Below, one piece after another: positions 31,746 to 41,941 of a stretch of DNA of 45,121 bases. Below the pieces are notes generated by a model. The model searched no databases. It saw only the letters and a list, made by a program, of their open reading frames with translations, and was not told the origin of the DNA. Within the stretch, counting starts at the first letter, position 1; each line of letters opens with the position of its first letter. This DNA comes from Candidatus Blautia faecipullorum (GTDB lineage: Bacteria; Bacillota; Clostridia; Lachnospirales; Lachnospiraceae), in NCBI GenBank assembly GCA_019115125.1, contig DXEG01000017.1:1-45121 (forward strand), given 5' to 3'. A program made the position numbers and the translations under genes.

Positions 31746-32973
31746 GAGGATATTTATCTGTAAGTGTTTTAACAATTTCCTTCGCTTTTTCTTTATTGTC
31801 GCGGCTTTTCAGCATCAGAGAAATCGCTTCGGCGATCAGATCCATATCCTCCGGCTTCATACCTCTCGAGGTAACCGCCGGCGTACCCAGACGGACGCCG
31901 CTGGTTACAAAGGGCGACTGAGGATCATTGGGGATTGTATTTTTGTTGCAGGTGATATTGACCTCATCCAGAAGATTCTCCATCTCCTTACCCGTCACAC
32001 CGATATTTTTCAGATCCACCAGCATCAGATGGTTATCCGTACCGCCGGAGACAATATCCACGCCTCTCTTCTGAAGGCCTTTGCAGAGAGCCTGGGCATT
32101 CTCTACTACCATACGCGCGTATTCCTTAAATTCCGGCTGAAGCGCCTCCTTGAAGCATACCGCCTTGGACGCGATCACATGCATCAGAGGACCGCCCTGG
32201 ATACCCGGAAAGACAGCCTTATTGAAATTGAACTTTTTCGCGTTTTCCGCGCTGCTCAGGATCAGACCGCCTCTTGGGCCCCGGAGCGTCTTATGAGTGG
32301 TCGTAGTCACCACATCCGCATAGGGAATGGGACTGGGATGCATTCCTGCCGCCACAAGCCCGGCGATATGCGCCATGTCCACCATCAGATAGGAGCCCGC
32401 CTCGTCGGCAATCTCCCGGAATTTCCTGAAATCAATGATCCTCGCATAAGCGCTGGCGCCTGCCACGATCAGCTTCGGTTTATTTTCAAGAGCGATCCTC
32501 CGTACCTCTTCATAGTCGATCACTCCGTCATCATTCACTCCATAGGAAACCACATTGAAATAAGCGCCCGACAGGTTCGCGGGGCTTCCGTGCGTCAGAT
32601 GTCCGCCGTGAGCAAGATTCATGCCCATCACCGTGTCGCCGGGCTTCAGCATGGCAAAGAACACTGCCATATTGGCCTGAGCTCCGGAATGGGGCTGCAC
32701 ATTGGCATATTCACAGCCAAACAGCTCCTTCGCCCGCTCTATAGCCAGCTTCTCCACCTCGTCTACCCAGACGCAGCCGCCGTAGAAGCGTTTCCCCGGA
32801 TACCCTTCCGCGTATTTATTAGTAAGAGGGCTTCCCATAGCCGCCATAACAGCCTTGCTTACCCAGTTCTCGGAAGCGATCAGCTCAATATGGGAATTCT
32901 GGCGCTGTACCTCATCCTGGATCAGCTCCGCGATCTCTTTATCTACCTGCTGGATTTCCTCTAATGAATACAT
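31735..32973 (-). CDS. glyA: Serine hydroxymethyltransferase
   Basis: The 412 residues show the SHMT signature. [39 protein letters not shown] is near the start, [16 protein letters not shown] carries the PLP-interacting Asp/His, and the PLP lysine is in [16 protein letters not shown]. It ends [26 protein letters not shown]. It interconverts serine and glycine with tetrahydrofolate, the main source of one-carbon units. It has its own consensus promoter and a strong terminator, so it is a single-gene unit. Confidence 0.97.
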   Translation of the reverse strand: MYSLEEIQQVDKEIAELIQDEVQRQNSHIELIASENWVSKAVMAAMGSPLTNKYAEGYPGKRFYGGCVWVDEVEKLAIERAKELFGCEYANVQPHSGAQANMAVFFAMLKPGDTVMGMNLAHGGHLTHGSPANLSGAYFNVVSYGVNDDGVIDYEEVRRIALENKPKLIVAGASAYARIIDFRKFREIADEAGSYLMVDMAHIAGLVAAGMHPSPIPYADVVTTTTHKTLRGPRGGLILSSAENAKKFNFNKAVFPGIQGGPLMHVIASKAVCFKEALQPEFKEYARMVVENAQALCKGLQKRGVDIVSGGTDNHLMLVDLKNIGVTGKEMENLLDEVNITCNKNTIPNDPQSPFVTSGVRLGTPAVTSRGMKPEDMDLIAEAISLMLKSRDNKEKAKEIVKTLTDKYPLVG

Positions 32974-33037
32974 CCTTCATCCTCCTTGTAAACCACTTTT
33001 CCTATCCTTTCTTACTATAGAAAGAACGCTAAAGCTG

Positions 33038-33066
33038 ATTATACCTGATTCTTATATGTATGTCAA
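33038..33066 (-). promoter_or_regulatory. Consensus promoter of glyA
   Basis: TTGACA (33061-33066) and TATAAT (33038-33043) on the minus strand are separated by exactly 17 bp, a perfect sigma-A promoter. The leader of about 55 nt shows no obvious riboswitch. Confidence 0.85.
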
Positions 33067-33135
33067 CGCTCAAAAGACATTTGTCCGTCTACCAAAAATT
33101 TTTTATAAATTTCCGGACATATTTTTAAATTTTTT

Positions 33136-33164
33136 TTGACTAATTATAGGATATTTGCTTTAAT
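33136..33164 (+). promoter_or_regulatory. Putative promoter of the alcohol dehydrogenase-metY pair
   Basis: TTGACT (33136-33141) is followed after 17 bp by TTTAAT (33159-33164). The start codon at 33211 follows a GGAG site. Confidence 0.6.
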
Positions 33165-33210
33165 ATAGAAGAGAGTATTTTTGATTGCGATTAAATAAGG
33201 AGCAGTTATC

Positions 33211-34395
33211 ATGAGAAATTTTGAATACTATACCCCCACGCGGGTAATTTTCGGTAAAGATACACATATGCAGGCCGGCGCGCTTCTGAAGGCTGAGGGC
33301 TGCCGCAAGGCTCTGATCCATTACGGCAGCGCCAGCGCCTCCGCCTCCGGGCTCCTAGATGAAGTAAAATCCAGTCTGCGGGAAGCGGGTGTTGATTTTG
33401 TCACTCTTGGCGGCGTGGTTTCCAATCCCAGGCTCGGCAAGGTCCGGGAGGGGATCGAGCTATGCCGGAAGGAAGGCGTGGATTTCCTCCTGGCCGTGGG
33501 CGGAGGCAGCGTGATCGACTCCTGCAAGGCCATCGGATACGGAGTCGCCAATCCCTGGACGGACGTCTGGAATTTCTTCTTAAAAACCGAAACACCGAAG
33601 GCCTGTCTCCCTGTTGCGGCAATTCCTACGATCGCCGCTTCCGGAAGCGAAATGAGCAATTCCTGTGTGATCACCAACGAGGACGGCTGGCTGAAGCGCG
33701 GAAGCGTAAAAAGCGATCTCTGCCGTCCCAGATTTGCACTTCTGAATCCCCGCCTCACCTATACTCTGCCTCAGTATCAGACAGAAAGCGGCTGTGTGGA
33801 CATTCTCATGCACACAATGGAACGTTATTTTGTAAATATCGAGACCATGGAGGTCACGGACAGCATCAGCGAGTCTCTGATGCAGACAGTGATCTATAAC
33901 GCCAGAATCCTCATGAAGGAGCCTGGAAATTACAATGCCAGAGCCGAGGTCATGTGGGCGGGAAGCCTTTCCCATAATGGACTTACCGGCTGCGGTACCG
34001 GAGGCGGAGACTGGGCCTGTCACCAGCTCCAGCATGAGCTGGGCGGCCTCTACGACGTGGCTCACGGCGCGGGTCTCGCCGCCGTGTGGGGAAGCTGGGC
34101 CAGATATGTTTATCAGGAAAACCCTGAGCGTTTCGCTCAGTTCGCCACCAACGTATTCGATATTCCCTGTTATTCTGATTTTGAAAGCACCGCTCTGGCG
34201 GGAATCGAGGCCATGGAAGATTTTTTCCGCTCTATTCAGATGCCCACGAGTCTCCGGGAGCTGGGACTTGATCTGGACGATAAGCAGATCCACGATCTGG
34301 CTTTCAAATGCAGCTATGAGGATACAAGGACCATCGGCGTATTCAAGCAGCTCAATATGAAGGACATCGAAAAAATTTATCTGATGGCCCGTTGA
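33211..34395 (+). CDS. Iron-containing alcohol dehydrogenase (butanol/lactaldehyde type)
   Basis: The 394 residues match group III alcohol dehydrogenases. It starts FEYYTPTRVIFGKDT. The nucleotide site is VGGGSVIDSCKAIGYG, then PTIAASGSEMSNSCVITNE. Metal ligands are visible in GCVDILMHTMERYF (Asp, His) and in the two histidines of ACHQLQHELGGLYDVAHGAGLAAVWG. It reduces aldehydes or ketones with NAD(P)H. The sequence resembles butanol dehydrogenases, but the substrate cannot be fixed. It is followed by metY after 26 bp. Confidence 0.9.
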   Translation: MRNFEYYTPTRVIFGKDTHMQAGALLKAEGCRKALIHYGSASASASGLLDEVKSSLREAGVDFVTLGGVVSNPRLGKVREGIELCRKEGVDFLLAVGGGSVIDSCKAIGYGVANPWTDVWNFFLKTETPKACLPVAAIPTIAASGSEMSNSCVITNEDGWLKRGSVKSDLCRPRFALLNPRLTYTLPQYQTESGCVDILMHTMERYFVNIETMEVTDSISESLMQTVIYNARILMKEPGNYNARAEVMWAGSLSHNGLTGCGTGGGDWACHQLQHELGGLYDVAHGAGLAAVWGSWARYVYQENPERFAQFATNVFDIPCYSDFESTALAGIEAMEDFFRSIQMPTSLRELGLDLDDKQIHDLAFKCSYEDTRTIGVFKQLNMKDIEKIYLMAR

Positions 34396-34421
34396 AATCT
34401 ATATGAGAAAGGAACCTGAAC

Positions 34422-35708
34422 ATGAACGCTAACAATGCAAAACTGGAAACAAAATGTCTTCACGCAGGCTATTCCCCTTCCAGGGGCGAACCCTGCGCGC
34501 TTCCTATTTACCAAAGCACCACCTTTAAATATGATACCACGGATGAAATGGGTCAGCTCTTTGACCTGAAAGCAGAGGGCTATTTTTACACCCGTCTTCA
34601 GAATCCTACCAATGACGCGGTAGCGGCAAAGATCGCGGCCCTGGAGGGTGGCGTCGCGGCTCTTTTGACCTCCTCCGGACAGGCTGCTAATTTCTATGCG
34701 GTTTTTAATATCTGCGAAGCCGGAGATCATGTGGTGGCCGCTTCCACGATTTACGGAGGCACCTTCAATCTGCTGGCAGTCACTTTAAAGAAGCTGGGGA
34801 TCGACTGCACCTTTGTGGATACGGACGCTTCCTCTGAGGAAATCGCCGCCGCTTTCCGCCCCAATACCAAGGTTCTTTTCGCGGAGACTATCGCGAATCC
34901 CGCTCTTGTAGTCCTCGACATAGAAAAATTCGCCAAAGCGGCTCATGAGCACGGTGTTCCCCTGATCGTGGACAACACCTTCGCAACGCCTGTAAACTGC
35001 CGTCCCTTTGAATGGGGCGCGGATATCGTCACCCACTCCACCACCAAATATATGGACGGCCACGGTCTTCAGGTGGGCGGCGCCATCGTGGACAGCGGCA
35101 ATTTTGACTGGGACGCTTACGGACATAAATATCACGGTCTCACAGAACCGGACGAATCTTATCATGGAGTCGTATATACCAGGCAGTTCGGAAAAAAAGC
35201 CTACATCACCAAGGCGACCTCCCAGCTCATGAGAGATCTGGGTTCCATCCCCTCTCCCATGAACTGCTTCCTTCTGAACATCGGGCTGGAAACTTTGCCT
35301 CTGCGTGTGGAGCGCCACTGCGGCAACGCTCAGCAGACAGCAGAATTTCTCGCTTCTCATCCCAAGGTATCCAAAGTGATCTATCCTGGACTGCCCGGCG
35401 ACAAATATCATATGCTGGCGAAAAAATATCTGCCAAATGGCTCCTGCGGCGTTATTTCCTTTGAACTGAAGGGCGGCAGGGACGCGGCGGTCCGTTTCAT
35501 GGACAGTCTTGATATGGCGAACATCGCTACCCATGTGGCGGCTTCCAAGACCATGGTGCTTCATCCTGCCAGCCACACCCACCGCCAGATGACTGACGAA
35601 CAGCTTGCGGAGGCTGGAGTTTCCCCGGGAATGATCCGTCTGTCTGTAGGTATCGAGCATATTGACGACATTCTGAAGGATCTGTCAAAGGCCCTGGAAA
35701 ACGCGTAA
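34422..35708 (+). CDS. metY: O-acetylhomoserine sulfhydrylase/aminocarboxypropyltransferase
   Basis: The 428 residues have the Cys/Met-metabolism PLP fold. KLETKCLHAGYSPSRGEPCALPIYQSTTF opens it; YFYTRLQNPTND, ALLTSSGQAANFYAV, DNTFATPVNCRPFEWGADIVTHSTTKYMDGHG (PLP lysine) and VAASKTMVLHPASHTHRQMTDEQ follow. It makes homocysteine from O-acetylhomoserine and sulfide. The length and C-terminal HTHRQM motif favour MetY over MetB. A strong terminator follows it. Confidence 0.95.
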   Translation: MNANNAKLETKCLHAGYSPSRGEPCALPIYQSTTFKYDTTDEMGQLFDLKAEGYFYTRLQNPTNDAVAAKIAALEGGVAALLTSSGQAANFYAVFNICEAGDHVVAASTIYGGTFNLLAVTLKKLGIDCTFVDTDASSEEIAAAFRPNTKVLFAETIANPALVVLDIEKFAKAAHEHGVPLIVDNTFATPVNCRPFEWGADIVTHSTTKYMDGHGLQVGGAIVDSGNFDWDAYGHKYHGLTEPDESYHGVVYTRQFGKKAYITKATSQLMRDLGSIPSPMNCFLLNIGLETLPLRVERHCGNAQQTAEFLASHPKVSKVIYPGLPGDKYHMLAKKYLPNGSCGVISFELKGGRDAAVRFMDSLDMANIATHVAASKTMVLHPASHTHRQMTDEQLAEAGVSPGMIRLSVGIEHIDDILKDLSKALENA

Positions 35709-35727
35709 AAATACAAATGAATTAAAA

Positions 35728-35777
35728 AGAAGCTTTCCTGACCGGGAATCTCCGGTCAGAGGAAGCTTCTTTTTCTT
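35728..35777 (+). terminator. Terminator after metY
   Basis: AGAAGCTTTCCTGACCGG pairs with CCGGTCAGAGGAAGCTTCT across a GAATCT loop, and TTTTCTT follows. Confidence 0.9.
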
Positions 35778-35841
35778 ATATCATATCACAGGAAAACCTT
35801 GTTGCATCAACGTGCGAAAGTGTCAGGTTTCCTATGATATA
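35777..35841. repeat. Inverted repeat after metY
   Basis: TATATCATATCACAGGAAAA (35777-35796) is an imperfect inverted complement of AGGTTTCCTATGATATA (35825-35841). It lies between two convergent genes and may be a second terminator for the minus-strand gene or a remnant of a small palindromic element. Confidence 0.5.
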
Positions 35842-35846
35842 ATAAT

Positions 35847-36908
35847 TCACTGTATCAGATAAACGTCTGTGTAGTACACGCCCTTCGACTCTCCCTCCGC
35901 ATGGGACGCCACATAAATATCAATACAGTTGGTCTTGATGGCTCCCCCGCAGTCCTCGGCCACATAAACCTGGCCGTTGATCACCACCTGGCTTCCATAG
36001 GGGATCTGGGACGGATCCACCGCAATGGTATGATTGGTCGTCGCCGTTACTCCTGTGGAGGTGATTCCGTTTGCCCAGGGGCCGCAGCAAATACTGCATG
36101 GACAGTAGTGGGTGATCCTGAAGGTTCCAAGGGGCTTCAGACTCGCATCGGAGGAGGCGGCCACCGGCGTTCCGATCTGTACGCCGTTTTCCTCCTTTAT
36201 GGTCACTCCCGCCTCCAGCGCGTCGGCAAACACACCCTCGCCGCTGCTTTTGTGCAGTGTGCCCGCATCCAGCTCTTCATCAATGGAGGCAGTAAGCTCT
36301 GTCTCGGGAAGATCCAGCGAGCTGGTGGGAATATATCCGGTCTGTGTTCCGCCCTGATCGTTTACAAACTCGATCCGGCTCCATACGTCGTTTACAATAC
36401 CTGTACGCTTTACTTCATCCAGCTCCAGAACCTCCCCCACGATCTCCCCGTCTTTTCTTCCCGGGAAATCCAGAATACTGCTGTCTGTCTTTATCTCCAC
36501 TTCATCATCCGCCGGCTCGATCTGAATATCGTCGCTCAGGGTCTGATTCTGCATATATCCGTTTATCTTATCGTCTCCCTGCTGGTAAGACACCTTGCTC
36601 CATCCGTTGTCACAGACTCCTGTTCTCTGGACCTGGTCCCCAAGTACCAGGGAAGCTGTCTGCTCTCCCGTCTCTGACGGCGCCTGGAAAATCCCCGCTG
36701 TCTTTGCCGTCACATACAAAGTCTCCCCGCAGGCCGCTACCTTTACTGTTTTGCCGCTGCCGTCCTCCGTCTCAAAGGTCTGGAGCGTTTTATCCTGTTT
36801 TTCAGCGTTTTTTACAACCGCTTCATAATCCGCCACCGCCCCGTATACCTGATTCCCGCAGCTCAGGAAAACGGCGCACATAAGTACCGCGCCAATCCTA
36901 TAACGCAT
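35847..36908 (-). CDS. Secreted SH3-3D domain cell-wall protein
   Basis: The ATG at 36908 is chosen because AGAGGTG precedes it and a signal peptide (MRYRIGAVLMCAVFLSCG) starts there; the frame is open upstream. The 353 residues include two bacterial SH3 repeats (about 55-120 and 130-195) and a C-terminal 3D domain with three aspartates. The 3D region includes FRITHYCPCSICCGPWANG, TIAVDPSQIPYGS, and EDCGGAIKTNCIDIYV. The 3D domain is shared with lytic transglycosylases of the YabE/YuiC class, so it probably cleaves peptidoglycan. A divergent lysozyme-like gene lies on the other side. Confidence 0.88.
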   Translation of the reverse strand: MRYRIGAVLMCAVFLSCGNQVYGAVADYEAVVKNAEKQDKTLQTFETEDGSGKTVKVAACGETLYVTAKTAGIFQAPSETGEQTASLVLGDQVQRTGVCDNGWSKVSYQQGDDKINGYMQNQTLSDDIQIEPADDEVEIKTDSSILDFPGRKDGEIVGEVLELDEVKRTGIVNDVWSRIEFVNDQGGTQTGYIPTSSLDLPETELTASIDEELDAGTLHKSSGEGVFADALEAGVTIKEENGVQIGTPVAASSDASLKPLGTFRITHYCPCSICCGPWANGITSTGVTATTNHTIAVDPSQIPYGSQVVINGQVYVAEDCGGAIKTNCIDIYVASHAEGESKGVYYTDVYLIQ

Positions 36909-37102
36909 TCCGTCACCTCTTTCTTTATTTCCGGTCTTTTTTCTTCTGATGACGGTATTATCATAGCATATCCCGTTCTGTTTTTCAATTTTATGGAGAT
37001 TGTTCATTGTTTTTTCAGATTTGCCGTTGCTCTCATTTTTATCAGAGAAATTTTAGAAAATATTTACTTTCCAAAAACATTGATTCTTTGTACAATAGGT
37101 GT

Positions 37103-37798
37103 ATGGATATGCAAAGGATAAATCAAACAGAACTTACAAAAGAACACCGGCGCTATCTCCGGGAAAAACAGGTGTCCCGTCAGAAAATGCTTCTGATATT
37201 TCTGCCTATATGCTTTTTATGCATATTTTTTGTGGCCGCCGCAGTCGTGCGCATAAAAAGCTCCTCCGGGGAAAGGTTTCCTGTCAGCGAGGCCTGCGAG
37301 GCTTACCGCGCAGATGTGGAGGAGACGGCCTCCCGATACGGCATGTCCGGCTATGTAGATCTGATCATGGCGCTTATGATGCAGGAAAGCTCCGGAAACG
37401 GCCCGGACGTCCTTCAAGCCTCAGAGGGGGCCTATAATACCAAATACCCGCAGGTTCCCAACGGGATCACCGACGCGTCCTATTCTATTGAATGTGGAAT
37501 TCAGGAGCTGAAATACGCCATGGAGAGGGCCGGGGTAAAAGGCCCCGCGGATACCGGACGGATCAAGCTTGCCCTCCAGGGCTACAATTTCGGCGCCGAC
37601 GTATATTTTTCCTATCTGGAAAAGCATGGGATCAGCTCCTGGTCGGAAAAAACCTCCGAGGCCTTTGCGAAAATGGCGAGCGGAAATACGCCCCGTTCCG
37701 AAGACGATCCGCTGTACAGCACCGCCGGCCCCTGGGATTACGGCGACCAGAAATATCCGGAGCATGTTCTGCGGTATTATCATCCTTCGGACTCCTGA
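37103..37798 (+). CDS. Membrane-anchored lysozyme-like lytic transglycosylase (CwlT N-domain type)
   Basis: ATG 37103 is preferred, giving 231 residues. A cytoplasmic basic segment, one membrane anchor (about 29-52) and an extracellular lysozyme-like domain (about 65-225) follow. The catalytic Glu is probably in IMALMMQESSGNGPDVLQASEG. The rest reads GITDASYSIECGIQELKYAMERAG, IKLALQGYNFGADVYFSYLEKHG and PEHVLRYYHP. This matches the transglycosylase domain of CwlT-like proteins in conjugative elements and of chromosomal cell-wall lytic proteins. Here it is alone, without an NlpC/P60 domain. A palindromic repeat follows 12 bp after its stop. Confidence 0.85.
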   Translation: MDMQRINQTELTKEHRRYLREKQVSRQKMLLIFLPICFLCIFFVAAAVVRIKSSSGERFPVSEACEAYRADVEETASRYGMSGYVDLIMALMMQESSGNGPDVLQASEGAYNTKYPQVPNGITDASYSIECGIQELKYAMERAGVKGPADTGRIKLALQGYNFGADVYFSYLEKHGISSWSEKTSEAFAKMASGNTPRSEDDPLYSTAGPWDYGDQKYPEHVLRYYHPSDS

Positions 37799-37810
37799 AT
37801 ATTTGCAACA

Positions 37811-37886
37811 GTTCAGCCATACAGTGGTCGGGAAGTATAAAACATGCTTGCATGTTTTTACGAGCGGACAACTGTATGGATGAACT
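37811..37886. repeat. Palindromic dispersed repeat, copy 2 (opposite orientation)
   Basis: It begins GTTCAGCCATACAGTGGTCG and ends ACTGTATGGATGAAC, with the central AAACATGC/GCATGTTT stem. Its reverse complement matches the copies at 8101 and 42612. It could serve as the terminator of the preceding gene. Confidence 0.8.
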
Positions 37887-37920
37887 GATACAAATTATTC
37901 AAAAAAAATATAAAAAACAT

Positions 37921-37949
37921 TTGACAAGCGCAATTCTCTGTGGTATAGT
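37921..37949 (+). promoter_or_regulatory. Promoter of tRNA-Gly
   Basis: TTGACA (37921-37926) and TATAGT (37944-37949) are 17 bp apart, about 40 bp before the tRNA. Confidence 0.85.
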
Positions 37950-37990
37950 ATATCTTGTCGCTGAGGAAAACACTTCCTCACGGAATATCT

Positions 37991-38063
37991 GCGATAGTGG
38001 CGTAGTTGGTAACGCGCGACCTTGCCAAGGTCGAGACCGCGGGTTCGAGCCCCGTCTATCGCT
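37991..38063 (+). tRNA. tRNA-Gly (anticodon GCC)
   Basis: The acceptor arms GCGATAG/CTATCGC pair, and the anticodon stem CGACC/GGTCG encloses TTGCCAA with anticodon GCC. The T-arm has GGGTTCGAGCCC. The discriminator base is T, as expected for glycine, and CCA is not encoded. It has its own promoter and terminator. Confidence 0.97.
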
Positions 38064-38070
38064 CTTACAG

Positions 38071-38096
38071 ACCAGGACAATTCGTCCTGGTTTTTT
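38071..38096 (+). terminator. Terminator of tRNA-Gly
   Basis: ACCAGGAC pairs with GTCCTGGT across AATTC, followed by six T. Confidence 0.92.
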
Positions 38097-38149
38097 GTAT
38101 TTCCGAACTTTTTCCTGAACAGAGGACGCACGACGAGCGCCCCAGCACA

Positions 38150-38203
38150 AAGCCCTCTCCATACAGGGACGTACACGCCTTGTACAGAGAGGGCTTCTTT
38201 TTT
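38150..38203 (+). terminator. Second terminator-like hairpin before purH
   Basis: AAGCCCTCTC (38150-38159) pairs with GAGAGGGCTT (38187-38196) and CTTTTTT follows. An inner GTACA/TGTAC pair adds stability. On the minus strand it lies 40 bp after the AICAR transformylase stop and could end that operon as well. Confidence 0.7.
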
Positions 38204-38246
38204 GTCACAGAAAATACCTTGCAGAATAAATCTGCTATTCACGAAA

Positions 38247-39431
38247 TCAATGATGGAACAGACGGATTCCTGTAAACGCCATTACCATTCCATACTTATT
38301 GCAGGTTTCGATCACCGCATCGTCGCGGACAGATCCGCCCGGCTCGGCCACATATTTCACACCGCTCTTATGGGCTCTCTCAATATTGTCGCTGAACGGG
38401 AAGAAAGCGTCGGAGCCCAGAGTCACGTCCGTAAGCTTATCCAGCCATTCACGCTTCTCCTCTCTGGTAAAGACAGCAGGTTTTTCAGTGAAGATCTTTT
38501 CCCAGGCGCTGTCCGCCAAAACGTCCATGTATTCCTCGCCGATATACACATCAATGGCGTTATCTCTCTCCGCGCGGCTGATCTCCTTCCGGAAGGGAAG
38601 CTCCAGCACCTTGGGGCACTGACGCAGGAACCAGTTGTCCGCCTTCTGCCCCGCCAGCCTTGTACAGTGAACACGGGACTGCTGACCTGCGCCCACGCCG
38701 ATAGCCTGTCCGTCCTTAACGAAACATACGGAGTTGGACTGCGTATATTTCAGAACGATCAGAGAAATTTTCATATCTCTCTTCGCTTCCTCGCTGAGAT
38801 CCTTGTTCTCTGTAACGATATTGGAGATCAGGGCGTCGTCGATCACCAGCTCCTGTCTTCCCTGCTCGAAGGTTACGCCGTAAACCTCCTTATGCTCCAG
38901 AGGAGCGGGGACGTAATCCGGGTCGATCTCTATGACATTGTAGTTTCCTTTTTTCTTCTGTTTCAGGATCTCCAATGCTTCCTCCGTATATCCGGGGGCG
39001 ATCACGCCGTCGGAAACCTCTCTTTTGATCAGAAGGGCAGTATCCTTATCGCATACGTCGGAAAGAGAAATAAAATCTCCGAAGGAGGACATACGGTCAG
39101 CTCCTCTGGCTCTCGCGTACGCGCAGGCAATGGGAGAAAACTCCTTCCAGTTCATGTCGTCTACCCAGTAAATCTTTGCCAGGGTTTCCGTAAGAGGCAG
39201 CCCCACGGAAGCTCCCGCCGGGGAAACATGCTTAAAGGATGTGGCCGCCGCCAGGCCTGTAGCCTTTTTCAGATCTCTTACAAGCTGCCAGCCGTTAAAG
39301 GCGTCCAGAAAATTGATATACCCGGGCTTTCCGGAAAGTACTTTGATGGGAAGCTCACTTCCGTCCTCCATATAGATTCTGGACGGTTTCTGGTTTGGGT
39401 TGCATCCATATTTTAACTGTAATTCATTCAT
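38247..39431 (-). CDS. purH: AICAR transformylase (stand-alone PurH formyltransferase domain)
   Basis: The ATG at 39431 is preferred because AGGAGG lies nine bases before it. The 394 residues contain the AICARFT marks YGCNPNQKPSRIY, GYINFLDAFNGWQLV, TSFKHVSPAGAS, VGAGQQSRVHCTRLAG and GSDAFFPFSDNIERA. It adds a formyl group to AICAR in purine synthesis. The usual PurH has an extra N-terminal IMP cyclohydrolase domain, which is absent here. A separate archaeal-type IMP cyclohydrolase is encoded just upstream. The operon is preceded by a ZTP riboswitch. Confidence 0.93.
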   Translation of the reverse strand: MNELQLKYGCNPNQKPSRIYMEDGSELPIKVLSGKPGYINFLDAFNGWQLVRDLKKATGLAAATSFKHVSPAGASVGLPLTETLAKIYWVDDMNWKEFSPIACAYARARGADRMSSFGDFISLSDVCDKDTALLIKREVSDGVIAPGYTEEALEILKQKKKGNYNVIEIDPDYVPAPLEHKEVYGVTFEQGRQELVIDDALISNIVTENKDLSEEAKRDMKISLIVLKYTQSNSVCFVKDGQAIGVGAGQQSRVHCTRLAGQKADNWFLRQCPKVLELPFRKEISRAERDNAIDVYIGEEYMDVLADSAWEKIFTEKPAVFTREEKREWLDKLTDVTLGSDAFFPFSDNIERAHKSGVKYVAEPGGSVRDDAVIETCNKYGMVMAFTGIRLFHH

Positions 39432-39516
39432 TTCTGATAACCTCCTGATCATTTTCGCTTATTTGCCGCTCTGCTCTTTTTTTCGTTCAGCGTCTCCGTT
39501 TTCTGCCGGGCCGGCT

Positions 39517-40230
39517 TTATTTATTCTTATTGATAATAGCGGTTTCATAGGTTCCTGCCGCGATGTCAATATAGCGCACAAACAGAGAAACCTTATTGTC
39601 TTCGTTAAGGCTGTTCCAGAGAAGCTGTATAAATTCTTCCATATCGTCAGGAATACTTACCAGCTTAGGCTCTCCCTCAAAGCTGGGAAGGGGATTTCCG
39701 TCGCCCATGTAGGTGTGGATAAAACGTCCCTCTCCGGCAATAGGATTCTTGTAGGCAAAGGTATAGCGGAGGCAGTTGTCCGGCCTTCCGTTGTCACTTT
39801 TCAGAATAGACATCGCATAGCTGTAGCTTCCCTGCTCAATATGCATGATACCGGAAATCCTGGGCGTATAATTCGGCGCGTCCGGCTCAAATTCACGGCT
39901 TCTGAGCGCCTGCTCAAAGGTAAGCTGCCTGTCCATTCCCTCATAGATGGTATCCGTCTGGTCTCCGTTTGTGACAATGGTCTTATTTCCAAGAACCCGC
40001 ACCGGCGCGTAGATGATCAGACTCGGATCTGTCAGCCTGGACGGATCAAAGGCCTCTGTACGGATGCCCTCGCCCTCAGTTACAAAGATACGGTTTCTGC
40101 TGTTTTCACTTCTTCCCATAATGAAATACGCCGCCACAGCTTTCGTCCCATTCGCGGAACGGCCAAGGATGATTCCTCTTCCAGGATAGGAATTGTTTTT
40201 CAGTTCTTTTTCCAGTGATATCATTTCCAT
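39517..40230 (-). CDS. purO: IMP cyclohydrolase, archaeal PurO type
   Basis: The 237 residues match the PurO family. YPGRGIILGRSANGTKAVAAYFIMGRSENSRNR is near the start, DPSLIIYAPVRVLGNKTIVTNGDQTDTIY in the middle, and FEPDAPNYTPRISGIM follows. It closes FAICAR to IMP, the step usually done by the N-terminal PurH domain. It comes first in the operon, after a ZTP riboswitch, and 85 bp before the transformylase gene. Archaeal-type cyclohydrolase with bacterial transformylase is a known patchwork in Clostridia. Confidence 0.9.
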   Translation of the reverse strand: MEMISLEKELKNNSYPGRGIILGRSANGTKAVAAYFIMGRSENSRNRIFVTEGEGIRTEAFDPSRLTDPSLIIYAPVRVLGNKTIVTNGDQTDTIYEGMDRQLTFEQALRSREFEPDAPNYTPRISGIMHIEQGSYSYAMSILKSDNGRPDNCLRYTFAYKNPIAGEGRFIHTYMGDGNPLPSFEGEPKLVSIPDDMEEFIQLLWNSLNEDNKVSLFVRYIDIAAGTYETAIINKNK

Positions 40231-40261
40231 AGTCTGCTCTCCTTTTTTACTTAAATCATAT

Positions 40262-40366
40262 AAAAACGCCTGGGTAGTCTGCTTCCAGGCTGCCCAGGCG
40301 GTCGGCTCTCACTTACTGCACTCCCTGTAGGTACTCCTACTTCCGCCAGTCATGCAGTCGTTACAA
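40262..40366 (-). ncRNA. ZTP (pfl) riboswitch with terminator
   Basis: On the minus strand the RNA has CGACTGCATGACTGGCGGAA, then AGTAGGAGTACCTACAGGGAG, and the conserved 3' part CCGCCTGGGC. That last segment is also the first arm of the terminator CGCCTGGG/CCCAGGCG followed by TTTTTA. This is the pfl architecture, in which ZMP/ZTP binding keeps the terminator from forming. It sits in front of purO-purH, which consume AICAR (ZMP), so accumulation of the ligand would switch on its own removal. Confidence 0.88.
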
Positions 40367-40368
40367 TC

Positions 40369-40397
40369 ATAATATACTATATTTTTTTCAATTTCAA
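40369..40397 (-). promoter_or_regulatory. Promoter of the purO-purH operon
   Basis: TTGAAA (40392-40397) and TATTAT (40369-40374) on the minus strand are 17 bp apart, directly before the riboswitch and 9 bp after the guaB stop. Confidence 0.75.
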
Positions 40398-40405
40398 GCG
40401 GCATT

Positions 40406-41887
<1,482 letters not shown>

Positions 41888-41912
41888 TTATTTGATTTTG
41901 AGTTTGTTCCAT

Positions 41913-41941
41913 AGTGTAGCAAAAAAAGAACAACGTGTCAA
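41913..41941 (-). promoter_or_regulatory. Promoter of guaB
   Basis: TTGACA (41936-41941) overlaps the stop of the upstream gene; TACACT (41913-41918) follows after 17 bp on the minus strand. Confidence 0.8.
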
